DNA from: CAWGYT01 sp963826795
Lineage (GTDB): Bacteria > Planctomycetota > Planctomycetia > Pirellulales > Pirellulaceae
Assembly (NCBI GenBank): GCA_963826795.1
Contig: CAWGYT010000002.1
Location: 124,001 to 188,000 of the forward strand
Direction of reading: 5' to 3'
DNA length: 64,000 nucleotides
The notes beneath the pieces are model-generated. The model was not told the DNA's origin, did not search any database, and worked only from the letters and a program-made list of their open reading frames with translations. The translations under genes and the position numbers were made by a program. Positions 8,922-17,875 of this stretch are shown here, piece by piece (positions within the stretch are counted from its first letter, which is position 1; every line of letters begins with the position of its first letter).

Positions 8922-10889
8922 CTACATTTTGTCGACGACTTGAAGACCCAGCAGCGACAGACCCAGTCGGAGGGTGCGGGCGACGAGGTCGCAGAGTTTC
9001 AGTCGATCCCGCCGCTGGTCCTCGGTATCGGCACGGAGCACGGGGCAGGCCTCGTAGAACTCCGAAAACAGCGTCGCCAGCTCGAACAGGTAATTGGCAA
9101 GCTGGTTCGGGCGAAAATCGAGGACCACTTCCTCGCACGCCTCGGGGAACCGCAACACGGCCAGCGCCAACTGACGCTCTTTTTCGTGGTCCAGCCCAAT
9201 CGGAGTCGGCTCCGCCCGCAGCGCCTCGACGTCGACTTCTCCCTTGCCGAAGATATTGATCACCCGAGCATACGAGTACTGCAGGTAGGTGGCCGTGTTC
9301 CCTTTGAGCGCCACCATTTTATCTTCGTTGTAGACGTAATCACTGCTGCGATTCTGAGAGAGATCGGCGTACTTGATCGCCGCGTGGCCGATAACATGGG
9401 CCACATGCTGGCGCTGCGATTCGGACAACTCCGGCCCGCCCGGCTTGGCGTCGTCGTTCTCACCGACGACCTGCCCGGCACGGGCGACGGCGGCGTCGAG
9501 CAGTTCTTCCAGGCCGACGGTTTCCCCGGCGCGGGTCCGAAACGGCTTCCCGTCTTCGCCCAGCACCGTTCCAAATTCAATGTGTTTGAGCTCGACGGCG
9601 GAGTAGCCCCACTGCCGTGCCGCGGCGAACAGCTTCTGGAAGTGCTCTCCCTGTCGAAAATCGACGACGTACAGAATCGCATCGGGCGACCATTTCTGCA
9701 TTCGATATTGAATCGTGGCCAGATCCGTGGTGGCATAGAGATACGCGCCATCCTGTTTGCGGATGATCATCGGCGCGTCGTAGCCGTCGAGGAAGACACA
9801 AATCGCGCCCTCGCTCTCAGTCGCTAGTCCCCGCTCCAAGAAATCGTACACGACCCCGGCGAGTCGATCGTGGTAGAAGCTTTCGCCCAGCTCGACGTCA
9901 AAGGACACATCGAGACGTTCATAGACCTGCTGGATCTCCCGTCGGCACTGCGGCAAGAATTCCTTCCACAAGGCAAGGTTGGCCGGATCTCCGGCGTGCA
10001 GTTTGGCCGTTTCCTGCAGCACGGCCTGATGGATGTTCGCATGTTGGGTCGCTACCTTGAGCTGGGCGGGACTGGACTGGAAGTCCGCGATCTCCCGGCG
10101 CCGCTCCTGAAGTTCTTGTTGAGCCTGCGTCAACTGAGCGGTCGCTTTCTTGAGTGCTTTGACCCGTTTCTTATCCTGCGGGTTCGCGGCCGAGTCGGCA
10201 CTCAACCGCGCCCGCTCGGCCTCCAGCGTCGCGACACGTTCGGCCTGGCTGGGCTCACGCGCCAGCGCCTCGTGGTAGTCCATGATTTGACGGACGACGC
10301 GGTACACCCTGCCCAGCTCGGCGACGGGATTGCCGCGATACGCCTCGGGGTCGGCGAAATGGCGATAGCCGTAAATCACCATCCCGAATTGCGTGCCCCA
10401 ATCGCCCAGGTGATTGTCCGAGACGACGTGATGCCCCATGAACCGCAGGACTCGGCAGATCGCATCGCCAATCACGGTCGAGCGAATGTGCCCCACATGC
10501 ATCGGCTTCGCGACATTCGGCGACGAGTAATCGACCACGTATCGACGCGGCTCGGCGGCAACCGCGACGCCCAGGCGCGGATCTGCCTGCAGCCGCAACA
10601 GCTGGGCCGACAGCCAGTCGTCCCGCAGCCGCAGGTTGATAAATCCCGGCCCCGCTACGTCCGGCGGGAGACACATCTCGCGCACGTCCAGTCGGTCGAG
10701 GATCCGCTGGGCGACGTCCCGGGGTGGCTGGCCCAGCTGTTTTCCGAGCGGCATGGCACAGTTGGCCTGATAATCGCCGAAGCGTGGATCCTGTCCAGGG
10801 CGAATCATCTCCAGCGCCGCGTTCGCGTCGTCGGTGACCCCGACCAATGCCTCGGCAAAGCGAGTCTTCAGTTCCGAGCGAATGTTCAT
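8922..10889 (-). CDS. argS: Arginyl-tRNA synthetase
   Basis: The 655-residue class I synthetase charges tRNA-Arg in the cytoplasm. It has the N-terminal Add-1 domain with FGDYQANCAMPLGK, the HIGH-type motif HVGHIRSTVIGD (131-142) after SSPNVAKPM, and the catalytic loop region with YNEDKMVALKGN. A C-terminal DALR anticodon-binding domain ends in LQVVDKM. It is longer than the about 560-580 residues common in bacteria, because a charged, helical insert of about 60 residues (near 210-270: ERVATLEAERARLS to QQELQERRREI) sits after the MDYHEALA block. ATG 10889 was chosen because Add-1 begins there. The upstream gene rsfS is 34 bases away. Confidence 0.95.
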   Translation of the reverse strand: MNIRSELKTRFAEALVGVTDDANAALEMIRPGQDPRFGDYQANCAMPLGKQLGQPPRDVAQRILDRLDVREMCLPPDVAGPGFINLRLRDDWLSAQLLRLQADPRLGVAVAAEPRRYVVDYSSPNVAKPMHVGHIRSTVIGDAICRVLRFMGHHVVSDNHLGDWGTQFGMVIYGYRHFADPEAYRGNPVAELGRVYRVVRQIMDYHEALAREPSQAERVATLEAERARLSADSAANPQDKKRVKALKKATAQLTQAQQELQERRREIADFQSSPAQLKVATQHANIHQAVLQETAKLHAGDPANLALWKEFLPQCRREIQQVYERLDVSFDVELGESFYHDRLAGVVYDFLERGLATESEGAICVFLDGYDAPMIIRKQDGAYLYATTDLATIQYRMQKWSPDAILYVVDFRQGEHFQKLFAAARQWGYSAVELKHIEFGTVLGEDGKPFRTRAGETVGLEELLDAAVARAGQVVGENDDAKPGGPELSESQRQHVAHVIGHAAIKYADLSQNRSSDYVYNEDKMVALKGNTATYLQYSYARVINIFGKGEVDVEALRAEPTPIGLDHEKERQLALAVLRFPEACEEVVLDFRPNQLANYLFELATLFSEFYEACPVLRADTEDQRRDRLKLCDLVARTLRLGLSLLGLQVVDKM

Positions 10890-10923
10890 GGTGCCGCCGT
10901 GATCGGACGTAGGCCGCCGCTGT

Positions 10924-11418
10924 TCAGGCCACCGGCTCGGCGGGCCAGTCGACCCGCGGTGCTTCCGCCCAGAGCTCCTCGAGCGCGAAGTAGTCGCGCG
11001 TTTCCTCGTCAAAGATGTGGATCACAACGGTCCCGTAATCCAACAGAATCCAGCGGCTCTCCTGGTAACCCTCGATCCCCATTCGCCGGTCGCCCAGATC
11101 CTGCTCCAGCTTGTGATCGATCTCTTCGCTGATCGCATGCAGGTGTCGCCGGCTGGTTCCGGTGATGATCACGAAGTAGTCGAATATCGAGGTCAGCTGC
11201 CGCACGTCCAGCACGACGATGTCGCGTCCGCGATTGTCGTCAGCGGTCCGAGCCGCGGCGACCGCCAGGAGTCGACTGCGAGCCGCCTTGGCCTCCGCCG
11301 AATGGCCGGTGATTTGGCCCGAGGCCGAATGGCCGGTGATTTCAATTGGGGACGGCGGGGACAAGCTGTCTTTCGATTCGGGCACGGATTCTCCCTCGGG
11401 TAGATCACGCAGCGACAC
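10924..11418 (-). CDS. rsfS: Ribosomal silencing factor RsfS
   Basis: The protein belongs to the RsfS/YbeB/DUF143 family. It binds L14 on the 50S subunit and blocks subunit joining when nutrients are scarce. Family blocks are DDNRGRDIVVLDVRQL, FDYFVIITGTSRRHLHAI, EGYQESRWILLDYG and VVIHIFDEETRDYF. The only long start is a GTG at 11418, giving 164 residues. The family core needs only the last 115 or so, so the first 45 residues may be untranslated or a lineage extension. That part contains an imperfect duplicate, ITGHSASGQ/ITGHSAEAK. It is followed closely by argS on the same strand. Confidence 0.9.
   Translation of the reverse strand: MSLRDLPEGESVPESKDSLSPPSPIEITGHSASGQITGHSAEAKAARSRLLAVAAARTADDNRGRDIVVLDVRQLTSIFDYFVIITGTSRRHLHAISEEIDHKLEQDLGDRRMGIEGYQESRWILLDYGTVVIHIFDEETRDYFALEELWAEAPRVDWPAEPVA
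11297..11342. repeat. 19-bp direct repeat inside the 5' end of rsfS
   Basis: GCCGAATGGCCGGTGATTT occurs at 11297-11315 and again at 11324-11342, a period of 27 bases (nine codons). It encodes the ITGHSA duplicate in the N-terminal extension of RsfS. Confidence 0.85.
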
Positions 11419-11581
11419 AACGAGACACGCTCGAGCCGCGGCCGATTCGCGGCTGGCGAAACGGGCCCGCCGGTCAAGCTCGAGTCTTATCCTAACCGGA
11501 CGACCGGCCCGAGAAAAGGTTCGGATGAGACCGTGTGCGCCTCGCCCTCCCGTTTGTCGCCTCCCGATCTTTCGAAGGGGT

Positions 11582-14197
11582 CTAGAAAATCCCGAGTGCC
11601 ATCAGGCTGTAGCGAACCACCAAGCCCGCCACGACGACACTGACCATGCTCATCAGCTTGATCAAGATGTTGAGGCTCGGTCCGCTCGTATCCTTGAACG
11701 GGTCGCCCACGGTGTCGCCCACGACGCCGGCCTTATGGGCATCGGAGCCTTTACCGCCAAAATGGCCGGCCTCGATGTACTTCTTCGCGTTATCCCAAGA
11801 TCCGCCCGCGTTCGCCATGAAAATGGCCACGCAGAATCCGGTGGTCAGGGTTCCGACCAAGAGTCCCAGCACGCCGCCGACACCCAGCAGCACGCCGGTC
11901 CCAATTGGCATCAGCAGGCCCAGTAGGGAGGGCATGATCATTTCCCGCTGCGCGGCCTTGGTACTGATCGAGACGGGCCGAGCGTAGTCGGGTTGATCGG
12001 TACCGAGCATGATCCCGGGCTTCTCGCGGAACTGCCGCCGCACTTCTTCGACCATGCCCTTGGCGGCGCGACCGACGGCCTTCATGGTCATCGCACAGAA
12101 CACGAAGGTGGTCATGGCTCCCAGGAAGACCCCGACCAACACCTTCGGATTCATCAGGGACGCATCGTAGTAGGCCACGAAGTCCAACAAATTGGCCCGC
12201 TCGACGTCGACCAGTCGATCCCCCCCGTTGGCAAACCTCGCCCGGCCATCCTCGCCGGCTTCGAGGATTCCGTCCGGAATTCGGGCCGGGCCCTCACCGA
12301 AGCTCACCGCGGACCACGCCGGCGCAACATTCGGGTCGCGCAACGCATTCGGCATCGCCAGGTACTTGTGAACCTCTGCCCCTTCTTTTTCCAGAATGAA
12401 GCCGTTGGAGAGCTTGTAGAAGCCGTCCTCCAGATCGGTCGCGGCCACGGAGTCGCCCCAACGTTCGAAGCCGATCTTGACTTCTTCGACATAGGCCGCC
12501 AAGAGGGCCAGCGCGGTGAGTGCCGCCGAACCGATCGCGAATCCCTTGCCCGTGGCCGCGGTGGTGTTGCCGAGGCTATCGAGGGCATCGGTCCGTTGAC
12601 GCACAATCGGATCGAGGTGAGCCATTTCCGCGTTGCCACCCGCGTTGTCGGCGATCGGTCCATACGCGTCGGTGGCAAGCGTAATGCCCAGGGTGCTGAG
12701 CATTCCGACGGCCGCGATGCCGACGCCGTACAACCCCAAGGCAAAGTACGGGACCTCGTCGAAGTGCCAGCCGTTGGCAAAACCGAACGAGAGCAAGGTG
12801 CCGGCACAAACGATGACCACGGGCGCCCAGACACTGGCCATGCCGTCGGCGATTCCACCGATAATGATGGTGGCGGGCCCGGTCTCCGACTGGGCGGCCA
12901 AATTCTTGGTCGGTTGATACTCGTCGCTGGTCGCATATTCGGTCCACTTGCCGATCAACCAACCGGCCGCCAGCCCCGTCACGATGCTCATCGCGACCCC
13001 CGGGATCGGAATGGCTGCCGAAATCATCGTGTCGGCCGTGCGCGGCATCAGCCACCAGGCAAGCCCGAACGCGGCGACGGCGACCAACCCGGTCGACAGA
13101 TTGATGCCCCGAGCCAAGGCGCTGAGCAAATTTTTCTGCGTGGCGTCCTCGTTGGTGCGGACCATAAAGATGCCCGCAATCGAGAGGAAGATCCCGATCG
13201 CCGCGATGGCCATGGGCAGCAGGAGGGCCTGCAACTGAGCCTGGCCGGCGGCGAGGCCTTCCACTTGGAGTCCGGCCGAAGAAAACGCGGCCACGCCCAA
13301 CGCCGCCGTGGCGAGGATCGAGCCGCAATACGACTCGTACAGGTCGGCGCCCATGCCTGCGACGTCGCCCACATTGTCACCCACGTTGTCGGCAATCGTG
13401 GCCGGATTGCGAGGATCATCCTCCGGAATCCCTTGCTCGACCTTCCCCACCAGGTCCGCACCGACGTCGGCCGCCTTCGTGAAAATTCCACCGCCGACGC
13501 GAGCGAACAGCGCCTGAGCACTGGCCCCCATGCCGAAGCAAAGCATGGTGACCGTGATGTCGACCAGAGGCATTTTGACAAACCAATAGAGCAGTGCGAA
13601 CCACAGGGTGATGTCCAGCAGGCCCAGGCCGACGACGGTCAATCCCATCACGGCCCCGGAGCGGAACGCGACTTGCAGCCCCTGGTTCAACGATTTCTGA
13701 GCCCCGGCCGCGGTCCGACTGCTGGCCCAGGTCGCCGTCTTCATTCCGAACCACCCGGCCAACCCCGAGAAAAAGCCGCCCGTCAAGAACGCGAACGGCA
13801 CCCAGCGGCTCTGCACTTCCAGCACGTACGCGAGAAGGCCCAGCACGATCACGATCACGACGAAGAAGGCCCCGACCACCTTGTACTGCTGGAACAGATA
13901 CGCGTTGGCTCCCTCACGCACGTACCCGGCGATCTCGACCATCCGCGGAGTCCCTTCGTCCGCCGCCATCATCGTCTTATAGAAGGTGAAGGCAAAGTAC
14001 AGTGCGGTGACGGAGCCGGCAAAAGCGATCAACCAGATCACGAGAGCCAACCCGCCTCCCGCCGCGGACTCGGTGGCTGCCGGTGCCTCCTGAGCCCAGG
14101 CGGTGTGGGCCTGGCCGAGGAACATGCCGAGGGCAGGGACAATTACGGTCGGGGACAGCAGGGACCGTCGGTGAGCCAAACGAGGTGAACTGGACAT
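11582..14197 (-). CDS. hppA: Membrane-bound, K+-dependent ion-translocating pyrophosphatase
   Basis: The 871-residue polytopic protein couples PPi hydrolysis to H+ or Na+ export. It has the signature DVGADLVGKVE (244-254), the acidic cluster EDDPRNPATIADNVGDNVGD just after it, and later DAYGPIADNAGGNAEM. Near residue 543 the sequence GNTTAATGKG carries Ala where K+-independent enzymes have Lys, which marks the K+-dependent class. The transported ion cannot be settled by eye. A signal-like N-terminus precedes the first core helix. ATG 14197 has GAGGAAAT about 10 bases upstream. An insert with EGAEVHKYLAMPNAL lies in a periplasmic or cytosolic loop in the last third. Confidence 0.93.
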   Translation of the reverse strand: MSSSPRLAHRRSLLSPTVIVPALGMFLGQAHTAWAQEAPAATESAAGGGLALVIWLIAFAGSVTALYFAFTFYKTMMAADEGTPRMVEIAGYVREGANAYLFQQYKVVGAFFVVIVIVLGLLAYVLEVQSRWVPFAFLTGGFFSGLAGWFGMKTATWASSRTAAGAQKSLNQGLQVAFRSGAVMGLTVVGLGLLDITLWFALLYWFVKMPLVDITVTMLCFGMGASAQALFARVGGGIFTKAADVGADLVGKVEQGIPEDDPRNPATIADNVGDNVGDVAGMGADLYESYCGSILATAALGVAAFSSAGLQVEGLAAGQAQLQALLLPMAIAAIGIFLSIAGIFMVRTNEDATQKNLLSALARGINLSTGLVAVAAFGLAWWLMPRTADTMISAAIPIPGVAMSIVTGLAAGWLIGKWTEYATSDEYQPTKNLAAQSETGPATIIIGGIADGMASVWAPVVIVCAGTLLSFGFANGWHFDEVPYFALGLYGVGIAAVGMLSTLGITLATDAYGPIADNAGGNAEMAHLDPIVRQRTDALDSLGNTTAATGKGFAIGSAALTALALLAAYVEEVKIGFERWGDSVAATDLEDGFYKLSNGFILEKEGAEVHKYLAMPNALRDPNVAPAWSAVSFGEGPARIPDGILEAGEDGRARFANGGDRLVDVERANLLDFVAYYDASLMNPKVLVGVFLGAMTTFVFCAMTMKAVGRAAKGMVEEVRRQFREKPGIMLGTDQPDYARPVSISTKAAQREMIMPSLLGLLMPIGTGVLLGVGGVLGLLVGTLTTGFCVAIFMANAGGSWDNAKKYIEAGHFGGKGSDAHKAGVVGDTVGDPFKDTSGPSLNILIKLMSMVSVVVAGLVVRYSLMALGIF

Positions 14198-14942
14198 TGT
14201 TCGTCTGATTTCCTCAATTAAACGTGGTACAACCAATTGATTCGAAGATTGACGCGGCGAAATTCCCGCCTACTCCGGGTAACGGAGCCGGTCCGAGGGC
14301 CGCAACACGAAGCGACAAAAACTCCAAAAACCGAGCTCGCCGCCAGCGATTTCTCGAGAATCCCCGTCCCTCGAGATAGGCCATTCGCCAGCAAACCACC
14401 GCCGACGGCGGTGGGCAGCGGGGGCATTCCCGCGCCGATCGATGAGGCAAACTTCCTGGTAAGCGAGCCCAGGGATGTGCTGATCATGGGCCAGATCAAT
14501 GCAGCGAAACACGACGTCGCGGCGGAAGGTGCCTCGACCGATCTGCTTCGCGAAGCTCCTGCAAGAAAACCGTTCCTCGACGCCGACGCCACAACCTGTT
14601 TGGCGCGCCGCATCGAGCCAAACGCAACGGAGCGACCCTCGTCGCAAGCCTGGGCTTTTCTACGGCCGCTCATGAAGGTCCGGAGTCTAATAGTCGCCAT
14701 CCACTCTGTCAACAACCCTCGGCATCCACGTCCAGCCGAAAATCTCGGCGGCTTCCGGTCGCGGCTCAGTTCGTCGCTTATGTCCCGCTGAAACGAGGGC
14801 AAGGGACGGTCCCCTCCGGCGAGAAACCGGCCCTTCCGCCTCGAAAAACACTTGGATCGCCGATCCATTCCGGTTATTCTGTAGCTTGCTAACCTCCCTC
14901 AAGGTCTACTGCCGCGCGATTCCCGGCGGAACGGAGAATCTG
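14198..14942. other. Intergenic region without a convincing gene
   Basis: Long open frames exist on both strands, but none has natural protein composition or a ribosome binding site. The region separates divergent genes, hppA (minus) and the secreted protein (plus), so it should hold both promoters. It contains a perfect palindrome, CCACCGCCG-A-CGGCGGTGG, at 14396-14414. Confidence 0.5.
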
Positions 14943-15737
14943 ATGTTGTCGTACCGTCTACCAACCCTGACGTTGATCGTTGCCTCATTGTCCTGCTCGA
15001 GCGGCCTGCTGGCAGCGCGTCCCAGCGGCGAGCGTGTCGAGCTCTTCGCTGCCGTTGAGGCGGAGCAAGTCGAGCTGAAGGTCGTTCCAAAGGATGCGAC
15101 CGAAGCGACCGTGATGGTGAAGAACAAGTCGGGTCGCCCCCTGTCAATTCAGTTGCCGGCCGCGTTCGTCGGAATGCCCGTGCTGGCTCAAAACATCGGC
15201 GGCAATAACGCCGGAGGCGGCAACAGCAGCAACTCGTCCTCAAACCAGTCGTTCGGCGGTGGCGGGATGGGCGGCATGGGCATGGGCGGCATGGGTATGG
15301 GCGGCGGGTTCTTTGATGTGGGTCCCGATCGGGTCATGAAGATCAAGTTCAAGACCGTTTGCCTGGAACACGGCAAGCAAGATCCCAGTCCGCGCGTCGC
15401 CTACACCTTGCGGCCGATTAGCGACTTCACCGACAACGCGCAGCTGGCTGAAGTCTGCAAGATGCTCGGTCGAGGCGAAATCGATCAGGTGTCTGCACAG
15501 GCCGCCGCCTGGCACCTCAGCGATGGACTCAGCTGGCCCGAGTTGGCACGGAAGGTCAGAATCAAGCACTTGAATGGACAGATCGAGCCGTTCTTTAACA
15601 CGCAGCAGTTGCAAGCGGCGGCCCGCGCCGTCCAAGTGGCCCACCGTCGCGCCGAGCAGGGACCGGATTCGCCAGGGGACGTGGCCCAACAGGCCGCTGC
15701 CCACAGCCCCGGCGAGTCGCTCAGCCTGACGAAGTAA
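14943..15737 (+). CDS. Secreted protein with Gly/Met-rich segment, unknown function
   Basis: The 264-residue protein starts at ATG 14943 (GGAG about nine bases upstream) with a signal peptide ending near LLAARPS. A beta-rich domain follows (VELKVVPKDATEATVMVKNK). A low-complexity stretch (about residues 84-122) then contains GGNNAGGGNSSNSSSN and repeated GGMGMGGMGMGGG. After it comes a conserved-looking domain with KTVCLEHGKQDPSPRVAYTL and RKVRIKHLNGQIEPFF. Planctomycetes encode many such proteins; I do not recognise a named family. No partner gene lies next to it on the same strand. Confidence 0.75.
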   Translation: MLSYRLPTLTLIVASLSCSSGLLAARPSGERVELFAAVEAEQVELKVVPKDATEATVMVKNKSGRPLSIQLPAAFVGMPVLAQNIGGNNAGGGNSSNSSSNQSFGGGGMGGMGMGGMGMGGGFFDVGPDRVMKIKFKTVCLEHGKQDPSPRVAYTLRPISDFTDNAQLAEVCKMLGRGEIDQVSAQAAAWHLSDGLSWPELARKVRIKHLNGQIEPFFNTQQLQAAARAVQVAHRRAEQGPDSPGDVAQQAAAHSPGESLSLTK

Positions 15738-15851
15738 CTCCGAGGGCTGGGGGAAAGGCGGCGGCGTGCCGGGATTACACCGCCGCGAGCGTATCGCGGA
15801 AGCGGCATGGGTCTTGCGACGCCGATCCTGGACACGCCTGGCTCGTCTGGC

Positions 15852-17071
15852 CTAGGACTCGCACTGGCTCTCACGGACCGCTGGCCGCCGGCCCAGCAGC
15901 TCCACCTCTTGCCGATAGGCCTCCCGTTGCTGCTGCCATTGCAGCGACTGCCGCTGGAATTCCGCTTCCATTTGGTCCAATTCGCGCTCGCGCCCAAGAG
16001 CCGAGCCCGCTTCGCCTCAATCTCGTCGTAGCGGCGGTCCGCCCACATCTGAATCTCGCGGCGCTGCTGACGGAGTCGCTGTTCCTGCAGATCCAGCTCG
16101 GCTCGGCGACGGTGCAGATCATCCTGGCGTTGGGCGAGCGTGTCGTGAGCCAGGCGGTAGTGATCGGCGATCTTGGCGCGGGTCTGGGCCAATCCCTCCG
16201 CCAATCGATCGGAGGGAAACTCGCCCGATAGGTCCTCCCAGAGCTCTTCCGTGGCCAAACGTAGCTCCAGCGCCTCGCGGTGCAGGCGAGCAACTTCTTC
16301 GTACATTTGCTCGACTTGATCCTGGCGACGCCCGAGCTTCTCCTCGCGCTGACGAAGCAGCTGGCGTTGGGACTCAAGATGCTCGTACTGTTGCTGCCGT
16401 TCTGCGTCCGTGAACGGACCGGCCGGATCCGTCGATGCCGAATCGAGAGTCGCTCGTTCGACGCTCTCCGCCCGAACTGGTGAGTGTCCCTGCCAATGAT
16501 CCAACTCCGCCTGTCTCGCCAGATCCGAAAGCTCGGTTTCGATCAGGGAAGGATCGGACTGGGAGGAAGACATGGCCTCCCGACCAATCGAAACTCGCCA
16601 CTGCCGAAGTGCTTCCGCGGACTCCCAACCGGTCCCCGTCGCCAGCTGGCGAGGCCCGATCTCCGGCCCTGGGCCCGACTCGGGGATCCCCTCGAGCCGG
16701 CCGCCCGCGCTCGTTGCCGAAGAGGACTCCGATTCCCGCGGCAAGGCGTCCGCACGATCCTCGCGATACTGCTTGAGTCGGACCGTTCGCAGTTCGTTTT
16801 CCAGCAGCGCCGTGCGCGCATTCAGTTCTGACTCCCGTTGCTCCAGCAGCCGCTGTTTTTCGCGGAGCATCGCCGCCAACTCCAGCGCCTGCCCACGCAG
16901 TTGCTGAGGAGCGTCCTGGGCGTCATGCCCGGCAATCGCCTCCAACAACTCCGCCGGCGGGACGTCGAGCGGGTTTTCTTCGAGTCCAGCGGCAGCATGA
17001 GCGAAGTCGACACGCGTGGTTGCCTCCGGACGTGCCTCGGCCTCGGAGGCTTGCTGCTGAGGTTTTGTCAT
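15852..17071 (-). CDS. Long coiled-coil protein, apparently frameshifted near its C-terminus
   Basis: From ATG 17071 (GGAGGAAA just upstream) the protein is dominated by Gln/Glu/Arg/Leu heptads, for example QRQLLRQREEKLGRRQDQVE and LDLQEQRLRQQRREIQMW. After EAKRARLLG (about 15995) this frame loses its character. The next frame continues RERELDQMEAEFQRQ, LQWQQQREAYRQEVELLGRR and stops at 15852, giving about 405 residues. One G lost from a GGG run (15993-15995, CCC on the plus strand) would explain the break. It is a cytoplasmic coiled-coil protein of unknown function. The uncorrected frame would run on to 15485 through the 3' end of the plus-strand gene, which is implausible. Confidence 0.7.
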
Positions 17072-17500
17072 CCCGGTTTCCTCCGGCTTGGGTCGATTTC
17101 ACGGCGCATGATGGCCCCGTCAACAACCGTGCCAACCTCCCTATCGGCATAATCCCTACATTTATTCAGTAAACCGCCGCGGAGCGGTCCGCGAGTGGGA
17201 GGTCCCGCGCAACATCCGCCGGAGGGGTGGCAGGCATCTTGCCGCCATCCGGCGGGCGTGGGACAATCAAGAGCTTCGAAGCATGCAGCTGAGCGGGAGG
17301 CTGAGCAGCGAAACCGGCGTTCGCGGCCAGCCGCGGAGTGCTGGTCCCAAGCCGGCCACGCCGCTGACACGAGCCGACGGCCGCCCTGATTCGGACGGAG
17401 GCGCGCACGTCCCGCAAAGCAGTGATGCGGCCCGCCACCGTGCTCGATGACCGGCGAGCTGCCGTTGATTTCCGCCCGTAATGGAGGTCTTGAAACCACA
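17072..17500. other. Intergenic region between a divergent pair
   Basis: No convincing coding sequence is visible on either strand. The region must carry the promoter for groES. No CIRCE-type TTAGCACTC inverted repeat is recognisable. Confidence 0.5.
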
Positions 17501-17788
17501 ATGAGAGTTGAACCCTTAGGGGACAAAGTCGTCGTCAAACGTCTCGACGCGGAGGAGCGGACGGCCGGTGGGATCGTCCTCCCCGATTCGGCACGTGGCA
17601 ATCCCACCGAGGGTCGTGTGCTGTCGGTCGGTGACGGTCGAATGCTACGCGATGGCACCCGAGCGCCTCACCAGGTGAAAGAGGGAGACCGGGTGGTTTT
17701 CCTGAGCTATGCCGGAGCTGAGATCAAGGTTGCGGAAGAATCGCTCCTGATCATGAGCGAAGAAGAAATCCTGGCGATTATTGAATAG
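17501..17788 (+). CDS. groES: Co-chaperonin GroES (Cpn10)
   Basis: The 95-residue protein has the canonical Cpn10 pattern: RVEPLGDKVVVKRLDAEERT, the mobile-loop region AGGIVLPDSARGNPTEGRV, then EGDRVVFLSYAGAEIKV and a C-terminal EEILAIIE. It caps the GroEL folding chamber in the cytoplasm. GGAGG lies 13 bases upstream of ATG 17501. No groEL gene follows: the next gene, 87 bases on, encodes a secreted alpha/alpha-barrel protein. The partner chaperonin must be elsewhere, an arrangement also known from other planctomycetes. Confidence 0.95.
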   Translation: MRVEPLGDKVVVKRLDAEERTAGGIVLPDSARGNPTEGRVLSVGDGRMLRDGTRAPHQVKEGDRVVFLSYAGAEIKVAEESLLIMSEEEILAIIE

Positions 17789-17875
17789 ACGCCGAATCGG
17801 AAGCGGTCATCGAAGCGGACGTGTGTGAGTTTGCCGACCGACCGCTGGAGCTGACAGACATAAAGGTGGATCCCC

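Noticed and set aside
11993..14188. Very long plus-strand open frame opposite hppA
   Set aside because: It is the His/Arg/Gly-rich antisense shadow of the pyrophosphatase gene.
14218..14868. Long open frames on both strands in the hppA-secreted protein spacer
   Set aside because: Translations are Arg/Ser/Pro-rich without motifs or ribosome binding sites, and they overlap each other; high GC explains their length.
17068..17658. Minus-strand open frame covering the groES promoter region
   Set aside because: It overlaps the certain groES gene and has no recognisable features.
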